Positions 1 to 12,929 of a stretch of 64,000 nucleotides of DNA are shown here, piece by piece (the first letter of the stretch is position 1; every line of letters begins with the position of its first letter). The stretch lies in the NCBI GenBank assembly GCA_022575985.1, contig JAKSXM010000132.1, positions 1,612,001-1,676,000 on the forward strand, written 5' to 3'. The DNA comes from Anagrus nilaparvatae (taxonomy: Eukaryota; Arthropoda; Insecta; Hymenoptera; Mymaridae). Under the pieces are notes generated by a model. The model saw nothing but the letters and a program-made list of their open reading frames with translations, ran no database searches and was not told the DNA's origin. Made by a program: the position numbers and the translations under genes.

Positions 1-365
1 TATTTATCGCTAGGGACGAATTAAATTTATTTTTAGATATCTATTTATTGCATTTTCTATTATATGTTATTGTATTTTCTAAAAATAAATTTTAATTTTT
101 TAATATTTCCTGCGGATCTGATTTTAAATTGTCAAATGTCAATCGAATATTTTTTTTATTAATAGTTTACTTTTCTGAGACTTAGAAGAAACTTCAACAG
201 TTAAGAAGAACTCATTTTATTTGCATTTTCTAACGAATTGAAAGAGGTTTTAAGCCCACCCTCCACCTGGATTTTTTTTTCAGACTCGAACAGTATTCAA
301 TATTTTATTCTGCTGTTTCTAAAAATTGTTTATCAACTTGAGAAATAATATCAATTTTCAAAGGG
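1..365. other. A+T-rich intergenic or intronic sequence
   Basis: Low-complexity A/T sequence with short homopolymer runs. No open frame, RNA gene or repeat structure could be supported here. Confidence 0.6.
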
Positions 366-475
366 TTTGTAGCTTATTGTTGCTCAAGGCGCGGATATTT
401 TTGGGTACATACAATTCTATGAAAGTCTTTCCGATTCTGGCCAGGTACGATCCGAAAGTAAGTTTTACCAGGTAT
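366..475 (+). CDS. Orphan exon candidate, unrecognised
   Basis: A block of clearly higher G+C than its surroundings. It has a possible acceptor (TTTGTAG) just before 370, an open frame through it, and a good donor after TACCAG (GTATGT). The frame reads roughly LIVAQGADIFGYIQFYES followed by about 15 more residues ending FYQ, and looks like protein rather than noise. I do not recognise the family. A second weak piece lies at about 3978-4055, after another TGTAG acceptor; read in phase 0 it would stop after 8 codons. The strand is chosen from the donor. No neighbouring exon of a known gene is visible, so this may be one exon of a gene extending left of the window. Confidence 0.3.
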
Positions 476-2217
476 GTATAAAAATGTAAATTTAGTCAAC
501 AGCAAATAAAAGTTTTTTCATTTTTGAAGCCTTTAGGTGACGTTAAAACACTTTCTTAGGGAACTAAATTTCAGTTTGATGGAAATAAAATTTTTTATAA
601 TTTAGTGACATAATTATAAGCTTGGCTTTCGTGAAAACAGTGCTTACGTGTATAATAAAATATTTTTTTGGTTGCGTGTGCAAAAAAGTGCGTTCATTAT
701 AATTTTTGCAATTTATAAAGTCAGGCATTTTGTGATCGAAAAACTAAGCTTGCAAACGAAAATTATTTTCGCGTAAAAAAAGTTTTGCTTGTAAAAAATA
801 GTCTTAAATTTTTTTATTTAGTGCTTAACCCTTCAAAAAAATGCATTAAAAAAAAATTTATTATTTAAAATTTTTCATTTCATGTATTTTTTTTGTCATT
901 TCAGAATATTTGAAAAAAAAGGAGAAAAATTTAAAAAATTCTTTACATAAAGAAGTAAAAGAAAATAAATTGGTAAAAGTGCGCAAGTAAGTAAGAGATA
1001 ATACTTTTGTGAAAAATAAAGGAACTTTGCCAAAAAAAAAAGTGAAATTTTATAATAATAATAAAATAGAATTTTTCTCTCTCCAGACTCTTTTTATAAA
1101 TCATAATGGTTTATGGTATTAAAAAACAAAAATAAAGAAAAATTTAATATTTTACAATATTTTTACTTTCAGATCATTAAAACTGATTTTTGAGTTTCAA
1201 AAAAAATTTAACTTTTAAAATTTATCATAATTTTTATTTTAAAAACAAGTGCATATAAATTAAAAATTGTTAAATGATTCGTTATGTTTGAATTGCTAGT
1301 ATTGCAAAGCTTTATTCAAAAATTTAAAAAGATGGTTTGATTTGTAGTTTAGGTGCCGTTTTGGAGTTAAAAAAGGTGCCTTAGAACTCATTTATATAAA
1401 ACTATTATTATAAAACCTATTGTGCTTATTTAATTTTATATTTTTAGATAAGAATAAAATTTTTTAGATAAGTTTAAACTGCTATTCAGTCTCTTTAATT
1501 TTGCATCTGATTATGACTTTAACATGCGAGACTTTATACTTTGAACCCAATGAATTTGACAAAGCTTTCAGACGTGCTATTGATTTTTTAAAAATCAATT
1601 ATTATTTAAAGCGTTACAAACAGTCCCTAAAAAAAGGACACCATTTCTCAAAATATTCCAGATATCCAAGTAGATTCTTAAAAATTTTTCATTAAATTTT
1701 TCAAAAAAAACTCGCTTAAAAATGTTCATTTACTAGCTAGAATTAAACTGAAAACTAATTAAAAAAAATAAAAGAAGAATTTAATTAAGTATAAATAATA
1801 TTTTAAAAAAGATAATTAAATTTCAATAATGTAAAATATGAAAGATATTTAATTATATGCAAGTTTCATCATCATCAACATATATAAATTCATTTACTTC
1901 TACAACCATATTTCTAAATTATTATTATTATTATTATATTATCTACACGTTCATTACATGATAGAAACTATATTAAATATCAACCAAACATAGTTACGTA
2001 AACTTTAATAGGAAATATTAATTTTAAATAAAATATTTTACTATAGATTTTAATTATCAGAAACTATGCATGTATTGATTATTTATTCGATAATTTTATT
2101 TACTTTTTTTAATTAAATTTAGCAATTTATTAATAACAGGTAATAGATGATGTTTATGGATTCTTGAAGCAAATAATTTATCTTTTTTAGCACTTCTGAG
2201 TCAATATTTAAATACTT
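476..2217. other. A+T-rich gene-poor sequence
   Basis: Mostly A/T homopolymers and simple repeats, including an ATT microsatellite near 1920. A 64-codon open frame at 1501-1695 follows a CTATTCAG acceptor-like site and has a mixed composition at its start (LTCETLYFEPNEFDKAF), but it degenerates into Lys/Tyr/Phe-rich sequence and matches nothing I know. I do not call it a gene. Confidence 0.5.
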
Positions 2218-2579
2218 CACTGTAAAAAGTGACTTTCTTAGATTTACAAAAAAAATAGAATTTTTTCGAAAAATTAGTGAATTTTCAAAAATTTTTGTAA
2301 ATATTCGATAAAAATCGTAAATTTACTAAATTTAGTATATTGACAAAAAATTCGAATATTTTCGATTTTTTTTTGTGATTTTACGAAAAAAATTGTAAAT
2401 TATCAAATTATCAAATTATCACAAAAAAAAATCGAGAATATTCGAATTTTTTGTTAATATACTAAATTTAGTAATTATATGATTTCTTCCGAATATTTAA
2501 AAATTTTTTTGAAAATTTACTAACTTTTCGAAATTGTTCTAATTTTTTTGTTAATATAAGAAAGTTACTTTTTACAGTG
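2218..2579. mobile_element. MITE, CACTGTAAAAAGT family, copy 1
   Basis: A 362-bp element with terminal inverted repeats: it starts CACTGTAAAAAGTGACTTTC and ends with the inverse, CTTTTTACAGTG. The interior is itself made of short complementary blocks (TTTACTAAATTTAGTA, AAATTTACTAA, TTTTCGAAAA), so it would fold on itself along its length. It has no coding capacity. Two related copies lie at 5413-5708 and 9289-9716. I could not settle the target duplication, so the superfamily is open. Confidence 0.8.
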
Positions 2580-5412
2580 ATGGTTTGGTTGCTGCACTTG
2601 AAAATATTTAATTTTCAAGATATTCTTTTAATTTTTATCACATGAAATAAGCAATAATGTCACTTTTTACACACTGTAGAGCTGCTGCGCTTGAATTTTT
2701 AATTTACAAAAATTTGTTCGAAATTCAAGCACAGCAATCTTGTAGTGCATATTTGACCTAAATAGCTTATTAATCCCAAGTTTTGAAATTTTCGTTCTAG
2801 CTTGAAATTTCAAGTGCAACAATCTAACCGAGTACGATATCCGAAGTAAAGATATTTTACAAAATCAAATATTAGTTTAAAACTAATGCATGATGGTAAA
2901 CCTGTTTTAATTTCCACATAATTTTAATGGAGCTTTTGAGACAAAAGAAAGGCTAAATTTAAAAAGAATCGCCCTATTGTATATTTTTTATGAATTAACT
3001 GGATTTCTGGACCAACTTTTTCTGTCATTAAATAAAGCTTCCGACGCAATTTTTGTATTCCTATAGAAATTTTACTAAATGCAAATTTTAGATATTCCTG
3101 ATACTCCGTACAAAAAGAGCTTTAGTACGTATTTACAAAACCCAAAAATTTTGTTACTTTTATGTTATCTTTTTTAACTAGAGAGAGCTCAATAAATAAA
3201 CATCAAATAAAATCGAATTGATAAAACATTTATAAAACATTTTAAAAATGTATACTCTTTAGTAAAATATAAAATATTAATACATTTTTGACCTATATTT
3301 TGCAAAAAGAATGTAAACATCAATTATGTACCAGTAGATATTGCCAATTAATTAAAATAAAAATATCGATAAAATTTTATATAATAATATTTATTTTTAG
3401 TTATTTTTTATTTTTTTAAGCATTTTTATCTGGAGGTTACATTTTCAATTCATATGGGAGTAATTATTCAAAAGTCAAAATGCTTTTATCAAAATTTTTG
3501 TTTGTTTGTTTGCTATCAACAATTGCCTTAAAACCCGATCTGGCCATAGGTCAAAATATAGGTTATTTCCCATAATTTTTGAAAAAAACGTAGTTTAATT
3601 TCAGAAAAATGCAGAAAATATTTAGCCAGTTTTAATAATTTATTGGGATGCAAATAGCAAAATTTTAAATTCCATAAATGAAAATTGCAAAAGTAAAATA
3701 AAAAAGAACATAAAATGTAACGGAGAAATCCGATATCGATAATATCTCATCAACTTTTTGCAAAATATTATTAATTTACAACAAAGAATGAAAGAGGAAA
3801 AGAAAAATTTTTAATTAAAACTTTAGATATTTCATAAACATAAAATCAATTATATGCAAAAAATTAAAATAAATTATTAAATTAATTGAAAAAATTATGT
3901 CAATCAAAAAAATAGATATAAAAAGTTTTGTAATTTACATGAAAAAATAAAAGTAACGAATAAAATATTGTGTATTTATGTAGCTGCAGCTGACCGAATG
4001 TTTGTCATAATCATGGAAGAGTGGAAATGGTTTAAACTGAAAAGAGGATTTCCGGTTCTATAAATGCATTTATATATCAAAAACGTGCGCAAGCTTGACA
4101 ATCGATAAAGGTCATGTTATAAACTAGAAAAAAGGCATGAAATATTCGTGTAAAATATTTTTTTTCCACGTTCAAAAATATATTTAGTTTTCAATAATAT
4201 TTATCAAAAAAATTCGATATTCCTTTTTTTTATTACAAAAAAAGTGAAAAAATACAGAGTATAAAATAAAAATAAATGTTTTTTTTTTAGAGAGAAAGAA
4301 TTTATTTATGCAAAAAAATAAAAAATATATTTTCACATCAAGTATCTAGAGATTTTTTAAAGGGTTACGTTGTATAAGCTTTATATATATTTGTGTGTAA
4401 AAGTAAGAGAAAGATGCATTCAGAGAAATATGTCAAGAGTTTTAGTGAAAAATATATGCATTTTGGATTTAGGCTTTAGATATATATGTTAAATTTAAGG
4501 TAATATTAAGATTTTTCATGTGTTTATGTATATTTTTTAAGCCGAATAAACTCTAAAAAATATCTTCAATTTTATACAATTCTTTTTTTCTTGCTTATGT
4601 GTATATGAGCGATTCTTTCGAGATTAAATACTCGATAGTTTTAATGGGGTAGGAGGATGAGGAGAATTATTCATGCTGTTTATAGTTTAGGTGCCTATTA
4701 TTCGAGATAACAGGTAATTTGTTAGATTAAGTAACATAAATTTTGAATAAATTTTTAATTTTAGAAGTTTTGTCTAATCAATGCCCGAAAATTTTTGTAT
4801 TACGAACGTCCACGATAAAATTAAGCGATTCAAAAATAAAAAACTTAGAAGAGAAAACAAGAAATTTTTATCATTCGGTTACCTAGCGTAAATTTTCAGG
4901 ATAAGTAAAGAAAGAATCATCCATATAAGTTAGATAATTTTTTACGAATGAGAATAAAATGTAAAATCAAGTTGCAATCTGATATTTTTTGCTGTAAAGA
5001 AAAGTGATTTTCTATAGAAAACATCTGAAATTATATTTTGAAAATCCGTTTATATGCTTTTACATGCAAAAAAGATTGACTAAAAAAGGTTTTTCAAAAA
5101 TAAGTAAGCTATCCCTTATCTAGAATTCGTCATGAAGCAGACGTTTTTCAAGCTGAATGCTCATCCTTTGAAAATACTTTCTATGCATTTATAAAATAAG
5201 TCAAAAAAAGTAAATAAAATGCTTATGCTTTATCGCACCTTATGTTATTAATATCAAGCATAACATTTTTTACATGCTTTTATTGCATTTTTCTTCTCAG
5301 CTGTGCTTTTACAGAAAAATCTAATGTAACCCTTGGCTAAAAGGTAAGAAAGCTCCAAATTAAAGTTTCTTTATTTTCTGGCCATGTCTTCTAATATTCT
5401 ACTTTTTCCTAC
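2580..5412. other. A+T-rich sequence without a supported gene
   Basis: No coherent gene. Around 2690-2830 there are GCTTGAA/TTCAAGC-type inverted pieces that resemble the ends of the element at 44892-45966, probably a decayed relative. A short higher-G+C piece at 3978-4055 follows a TTTATGTAG acceptor-like site. The rest is homopolymer-rich. Confidence 0.5.
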
Positions 5413-5708
5413 CCTATAAAAAGTAACTTTCTTAGATTTACAAAAAAATTAGAGCATTTTCGAAAAGTTAGTAAATTTTCAAAAAAATTTGTAAATATTC
5501 GATAAAAATAGTAAATTTACTAAATTTAGTATATTAACAAAAAATTGGAGTATTCTTGATTTTTTTTTGTGAATTTGCTAGAAAAATTGATAATTTACCA
5601 TTTTTTTTCGAAAATTTACAAAAATATATGCAAATATACTAAACTTTACTAATTTTTCGAAAATGCTCTAATTTTTTTGTTAATATAAAAAAGTTACTTT
5701 TTACAGTG
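5413..5708. mobile_element. MITE, CACTGTAAAAAGT family, copy 2
   Basis: About 296 bp. The left end has drifted (CCTATAAAAAGTAACTTTC), and the right end is intact (GTTACTTTTTACAGTG). The internal blocks match copies 1 and 3 but part of the middle is missing. It is a non-coding, self-complementary element. Confidence 0.75.
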
Positions 5709-8700
5709 TATGTTAGGCAATTGGCTTGGATATTTCAAACTTAAAACCCAAGAAATTTCAAGCACCGAAACTTAACCGTGTACTTTTATTTACACTTAAA
5801 ATATAAAATTTTGAATTTCAAATACGTTTGTAGGTGTTTTTATAAATGTGCTAATATTTTATGTTTTTTATTATTCAAAAATATATGAAATTTTTTTTGG
5901 CTTAAAACTTAAGGCTTTCTAACCCTATAAACTTTATTTTAACTGATTTATATTCAGAAAAATTTATGTAAAAATAAGCAGATAAATATAAAAAAGTATT
6001 TTATTATTTTTTATAAAAAAACAGCTTATTTATACATGAGGTAGGATGTGCGAAAATTGCACTGCTTAAAAAAGCTTTTAGTCTTAAGGCAGGGAGATTT
6101 TAAAAGTTTTAAAATAAAATGTAATTGTTTTGATAACATTTGAAAATGTAAAAAAATACGGTTTTACATGATTTTTAATATTTTAATTGAACCTGAAATA
6201 AACATCCTTCAGGCTATTCAAAAATAATTCTTTGATTTCTACTAGCATTCAAAATATTGCAGTTTTATTTACTGTACCTAAATTGGCTATCTAAAATTTT
6301 AATAATATTCACTGAAAAAATTTCTTTGTACAAAACGAGAACCTCATTTACTTTTTTAGCAGAATTTACTAATTTCTGCAATTTTTTCAACTAAAATCTT
6401 TGAAGTTAAATTTAACTGTAAGTTTTCATCTATTTTGCCAAAACCTAATATTTCAAAAGTATTAAATACCAAATCCATGCGTTAAATTGAAAGTTTTAAA
6501 TGTACAACTTGAATTTTATTTCAAACAAGTATTAATGTAAAAGTGGTTTAAAATATTTAATCTGGATTAAACGTTATGTTTATATTCGTATTATGAATAA
6601 ATGCAAAAAATTTTTATTAAAACAAAATTAAAATATTTTTTAAACCCTTTTATTTTTTAAAATCATATAATCCTGCTAAAGTGAGACAAACTGGTGTAAG
6701 TAGCTTAATGTTTTAATACTTTTTTTTTTTAATTTTAACTAAATAAATTTTTTTGTTAGAAAAATTTCCCTGTAAAATTATTCAACTAGAGCTTCGAATA
6801 AACTGGAAGTTTGATATGAGAGTTTTCAAAACTTTTTGATACGTTTGTATTATTTAGGTTATGTCTCTATTCATTAATTGATAACTTGAGTTTATTATTA
6901 GTCATGCTGGAACTTATTCGCTGTACTTACGTTTAACCTAAAAAACTAAATTAGGCGAATATTTTAATTTTTGTAGTTTCGGTGACGGTTACCGAATTTT
7001 TTAAAAATTTAGGCATTGTTGAATAACTCGCGCTGTTAAATTTTAGGGACATTCAATAATTGCGCAACACATTTTATTCTGAAAACTTAGCGTTTTACAA
7101 TTATTGAACGCTCCTTTATTGTTTTCAAAAATTCAAGCAATATTATTTATCACAAGAAACCAGTTTATCAAAAATTCACTAAAAAATATAAAAATTTATG
7201 ATAAATTTGTCTTGAAGAATTAAACTCGAGTCTCTTAATACAAATCCAAAAGTATATACAAATGTTGTCAAATTCAAAAATTAAAATTTAAGTGGCGTAA
7301 GGAAATCTGTGTCAGAAAAACAGTTTAGAGAAGTGTTTTATAATATAATATTCTGCTCTCTTTCTCTGAATTTAAGCGAATCTCTAGAGTGTATAAAACT
7401 TATAATATACATTTCATAAAGATAAAATATGAATTATTAAATTTTTTAGACACTTTTTTTTTTTTTTTAAATTATTTTTTTATTATAACAAAATTCTCAA
7501 CATTTTCTGCAAAATTCTTCATTTTATTTAATTAAAAGCGTTAAACGAATGCTTACATCTGTAAAATATTGTTATATTAGCCTTTTTTTCAACAAACTGG
7601 AAGAAGACTCAACATTTTTATTACAATGCAATTAAAATTATACAATAAAATATCTAATTTGCTCTGTAGATTTTCCTTTAATTTTAATTCTCGTTTATTA
7701 ATAAAAATAATAATAATAATCTTGATACTGCTATATTGTATTTTTGCTGCAAGTTTCAGTGTATATGTTTATGCCGTTAACGTTTTTAATTAACTTTCTC
7801 AAAACTTGTTCCTAATTTCTCTTATTCATTTTATGTTACTCCATCTCTGCTTTTACTCTCTTTCTATCTCTCGACAAAATAAATTGAATTTTAATAGTGT
7901 TTTTCTCTTTATTGTTTATAATAAACATGATAAATAATATAAAAATTAAAAGCTACTTTTAATCTACAGTGCTCATTTTACCGGTTTTTGAACCTTTTTA
8001 TCAGTCAATGGTGATGAATCAGAGATTTTACTGCCGGTTAAGTGTACTTAGGTACCAGTTTTTGCAAAATTAGCATCAAAAGTCTGAAATTTTTTATCAA
8101 ATTTTTTTAATAAATTTTTTGATTAATTCCAGATTATTTTTAATTTTGTATAACTAAAAGTGATTTTTGGCTTGTTTAATTTGAATCACCATTATAGTAT
8201 CCTGGAGATTTCTGTGTTCTAAAAAAATCAATTTGTATAAACTTAATTAAAAATAATCCGTTCTTAAAAGCTTAATATTTTCCTGCACGTAGCAGAAGCT
8301 TTTTTCTGGGCATCGTAACATTTTAGAAGCTAATATCGACTAATTTATACCGATATTTTAAAACTAAGGATGTACTGTTATACAAACTTTTAATTTTTAA
8401 AAAAATATTTATAAATTTATGTATCCAGGAAAATTTCCAATTCAATATTGAATGTGCAGACTTTTTCAAAAAAATTTCGAGCTGTATCTGAAACTCTAGC
8501 CGAAGCGAAAAGTCTGAGCTCGAAATTACCCGGTAGTTTGGACAACTGCTCATCCCTAATTTTAAGCAGAATAAATGTATCAAAAATTATTATTAATTTT
8601 AAAATTTATCATTTACTAAAATCTTGCTATTTAACTGCTGTTCATGTACATTGTACAATGCTCAATTTCTGTATCAAACCAAAAAACAAAATTTAAAGAA

Positions 8701-9288
8701 AAAAAAATTTTAAACTCTCTTCTATTTGTAAAGAAAGTGAATACAAGTAAGTTGTGTTAGTTTGCATATAAGCACTGTTGTCGGTTAGTACACACTTGAT
8801 GCAGTTTTTTCTTATTCACATTAAAAGTTAGGCTGATCGTTAAGGATTTATTATGAGTATAAAACACGAAGCTAGGGGTGGTTTTTGCTATAGGCGAGTA
8901 GCTTGCTCTTGTATTTATGCATATAGAAAAAAAAAACTAGTAACTGAGGTTTATGTCTTCACACAACCAAAGAACATAGAACGCGTTGATTTGTGGAGGT
9001 CAGAAACAAAAAGGAATAACTCAAAAATCGATAAAATAATTTTGATTGGTTTTTCTGAATTTGAATGATATTATTTTTTAATTCAATTATAGTTTCAATT
9101 TAAAGATATTAAGTGAAAAAAATTAAATTAAATGTTATATTTCATATTGGAGTATTTATGTTAAATTATATTTGATTTACTCCTTTTTGTTTTTCGACTC
9201 CTCGTTTATAATAACTTTGAATACTTTACCACCCCTAGTTTCACAATATTTATTTATTTGTTAACCTAATGTTAATAGCTAATACCCA
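5709..9288. other. A+T-rich sequence, no supported gene
   Basis: A short inverted pair at about 7043-7113 (AGGGACATTCAATAATTG against CAATTATTGAACGCTCCT) looks like a tiny MITE. Open frames at 8430-8696 and 8853-9068 have mixed composition, but two frames are open over the first one and no splice or homology evidence picks one. I see nothing else. Confidence 0.5.
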
Positions 9289-9716
9289 CACTGTAAAAAG
9301 TTACTTTCTTAGATTTACAAAAAAAATAGAATTTTTTCGAAAAATTAGCGAATTTTCAAAAAATTTTGTAAATAGTCGATAAAAATCGTAAATTTACTAA
9401 ATTTAGTACATTATCGAAAAATTCGAGAATTCTCGATTTTTTTTTTGTGATTTTACGAAAAAAGTTGTAAATTCACAACTATTTTTCGGAAATTTACAAC
9501 TATTTTTTCTAAATTTTCGAAAAAAAATGACAAATTATCAATTTTTCTTGCGAATTCACAGAAAAAAATCGAGAATACTCGAATTTTTTGTTAATATACT
9601 AAATTTAGTAATTATATGATTTCTTCCGAATATTTAAAAATTTTTTTGAAAATTTACTAATTTTTCGAAAATGTTCTAATTTTTTTCCTAATATAAGAAA
9701 GTTACTTTTTACAGTG
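9289..9716. mobile_element. MITE, CACTGTAAAAAGT family, copy 3
   Basis: At 428 bp this is the longest copy. Both ends are intact (CACTGTAAAAAGTTACTTTC and TTACTTTTTACAGTG). It contains a central block absent from the shorter copies, made of TTTACAACTATTTTTC-like repeats. Non-coding. Confidence 0.8.
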
Positions 9717-10659
9717 CAGTCAATTAAAATTACTTTAAATCCTTATTGAAGCATTCACGATTGATGTCAAATTGCATATAGTAATATTATACGAACTGAG
9801 GTGTTAGCTATCGTAACAATTTGCGATTGAGAGTAAGCTATCTAGTCAAAAAATAATAATATAATATGGCCTTAATATATATTGAGATTTAATTTTAGGA
9901 CGTTACATTTTTGTACCATAATATGGCAATATTATGTTCAAATTTTTTGACAGGGCTTTAGAGAAAGTTTCAAATCTTAAAAAAACTGTTATGCATTTTG
10001 AGAACGTCCCTAAATTAAATTTATGTTAATTTCCTAAATTGAAGTAAGTACTTTTGACCCTTACCCTGTATTGTTGGTTTTCAGGAAACCTAAATAATCT
10101 TCAATCCTTACAACATAACATAAACTGACTACAATATAATTCAATTAAATTTGTAGTGATTAGGGCAAAAAGGGGGAGGGGTGAAATAGAATTTTGAAGA
10201 AATTTAATTATATATCTATAAATAATTAATAAATTTAAAATGAAATATTTCTATATATTAATATTATCGAGTAAAGTAATAAGTGACACATACTGCTATA
10301 AATAATTATAATACTGCGTACGTAAGCGATAATAATGTTGTAGGTTAGGTATATATAGGTTCAAGTTTTGCACTTTGCACTTTCTTCATATATAAACATA
10401 TTGAAAATTATATAATAATAATCTGTAATATTGATCACGCGCGTATATTTCCATCAGGTTTATATATATAAAAGGGTTTCTATGAACTATTTAATATACT
10501 TGGATGTTAATGATTTAAAATAATAATAATTGTAATGTAAGAATCAGGACAGGAATATTGTGTTGAACCTTTTTATCAGGGGATAGTTTAATTTACTTGA
10601 TTATCGTTTCTTGACCGATAAAATTAAATTGGCTGGTGAGCTTTATTAAAAATTAGTAA

Positions 10660-10800
10660 ATCGTACAAAAAGAATGGCCCAAATAGCACGTAAATTACCT
10701 TTATTCCGAGGCAAAGCCGAGAATGGTAAACTGCGATTTGGGGCATTTTATGTTTATGGACAAGGGCCGTATTTCTGCGGCAGTAGCGAGAAATATAGCA
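10660..10800. mobile_element. Foldback MITE, CCAAATCGCAG family
   Basis: The left arm reads GAATGGCCCAAATAGCACG and the right arm CTGCGATTTGGGGCATT, with GAGGC..GCCGAG in the middle. This is the same arrangement as the better copy at 30925-31055. A minus-strand open frame over it is a by-product of the repeat. Confidence 0.65.
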
Positions 10801-11484
10801 ACTGTTCAGAAATATACTATTTTTTAATTTAAAAAAAAGATTTAAAAAAGGGGTCAATCAAACCAACTGAATCGCACCCCTGACTAAAACTACCTCAAAC
10901 CTACAATAATAATAATAAAATCCATGATTTATTTATTGCGAATGAAAATATGAAAGACAAATAAATATTTTTTTTAACAAGCCATATAAATATTTTTTGT
11001 TTTCGTTTAATTAGCAAACTTTTAAATTTACAAAAAAAAAAAATTGAATCAAACAATATATAAATATAGAGATTAAATACTGTTATAATAATTCAATGGA
11101 AAAATAAAACTTTTTTGCTTTTTCAATACACGGAGCTTACAAATATCGTTTAAATTACCTAAATAATCCTTTTTTAAAATAATAATTCATAAGGTAAAGT
11201 TATAAAAAAAATTTTTTATGTTTTAAAATAATTGGTTGAAAATTTTACAAAATGTAATCTTTTTTTTTAACATGCGAGTTGTTTAATTAGATATTATTTA
11301 CAATGAGATAGAAGTCAAGAAGTTGATGCATATTAAGCCGGAAATTTATTTAAAAATTACTTTGATTAAAGAATATTTTTGATAAAAAAATGAAATTTTC
11401 AAAATACCAATTATAATACCAATTATAAACTCAACACATAAAAAGCCATATAATAAGTATTTTCTGACAGCTAAATCACTGATG

Positions 11485-11620
11485 AAGGAAAATCGTATAC
11501 GACTTTTGGTCAGAAAAATGAATGCCAAAAATCGCAATTTACTCGCATTCAAGTTTCGCATGGGATGACAATTTACGGGTGTTTTGGCACATTATTTACT
11601 TTTCTGGACATGGGTCTTAA
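11485..11620. mobile_element. Foldback MITE, CCAAATCGCAG family, diverged copy
   Basis: The left arm (TACGACTTTTGGTCAGAAAA then GCCAAAAATCGCAATTTAC) and right arm (GGCACATTATTTACTTTTC, TGGACATGGGTC) match the terminal and subterminal blocks of the 30925-31055 copy with substitutions. The middle is lost. Confidence 0.5.
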
Positions 11621-12929
11621 TGTACTATCGTGCTACTAGTTATTCGAAATCGAAGAAAACCAATATCTATGTTATGGATAATATTATTCAAATATAAGCT
11701 TATTATGAAAATCAGGATCACAAAGAGGTCTCTTTGATAATAAAATGCTCCTTTTTATTTGCTTGAAAACTGCTAATTCATAATTAAAAGAGCTTATTAC
11801 AAAAAGGTCTTAGTTTGTTGATAGTATGGAACAGTTAACAAGCTAATATATACGTTAATTAAATTTAACTAATTGCATACAGTGAGTGACGAATAACTAC
11901 TTAAAGGACCTAAACTTTAAACTTTGTATCCTTCATCTTACCGTGGGAAATAGAATTAATTAAAAGTTTAAAATATGCTTATAAAACTGAATATTTCAAA
12001 AAATTAATTTAATTCTGTCATTTTTGATTATTATTATCATGACTCTATAATATCTATATACTGCACTAAATAAAAAAAAATGTAACAATAAATCTAAGAG
12101 CGTTTAAACGGCCATTAATCATTTTGAGCGGCAGCAGACTCGTGACGCCAAAAGCACCTAAAGGTTATATATATATATGGTACTATAACTACTACTAATA
12201 CCTATATAAACTGTATCAAAAGAGTCGAATAGTTATATATATTATTTTGAGAGCATATTATCCACTCTGTCAGTTGTTGACGTATTTCAGTCAAAATCTT
12301 TCCGTGATTTTAGATTAATGTACTTACGTGTCTAAAATTTTATACCATTATTATTATTGTTGTTTTTACCCATAACCTGTTATTTTAATTATTATTAATT
12401 GTTAGCTTATTTTATGACAGAGCTTACAATATGTGCTAATTGTGAAGGCATCAGAGTCTGGCGAGCTTTTTTGACTTAAAAAGCTTCAGTTTCTTTTTAA
12501 GTCAAAAATTTTTCTTTTATTAGATCCAACCCCTACATCTAAAAAAAGTCTGTAAATGATTGAACATTGTTTTTTTTTCGATTGCTAGATTATACGACTT
12601 ATTTAGCTACAGGTGGTTATCAAGCACAAAAAAAATTTTTTGCTTATTCATCTTGAACATATCCATCTTTTTCTTTGTCACGGTAGGGGTTACCGAGTTA
12701 AATTTTATGCTTGTGTTCTAAAATACTTAATCAAGTGAATCCTGGTTTTTTGAAAATTTTTTGATTTTGATAAATATATTCAAGACCGAAGTTTCAGAGC
12801 TAAAATTGAATTTTTAAAATAGAAATTAAAAGTAATCAATTTTCGTTAAAAAAATTCAAATTTATATCCCATGTAGAAATGAAATCCGTAAAACTTACTT
12901 GGGGGTCCGGGACTTATCCGCCAAACGGA

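Larger units (their letters stand above)
9717..12929. other. A+T-rich sequence with decayed small elements
   Basis: No gene supported. It holds two diverged copies of the CCAAATCGCAG foldback MITE (listed separately), a TA microsatellite near 12160, and a short perfect-looking hairpin at about 12465-12510 (TTTTTGACTTAAAAAGC against its inverse). Confidence 0.5.

Noticed and set aside
8323..8696. Overlapping frames on both strands around a higher-G+C patch
   Set aside because: Three frames are open at once and none is favoured by splice sites or a recognisable product.
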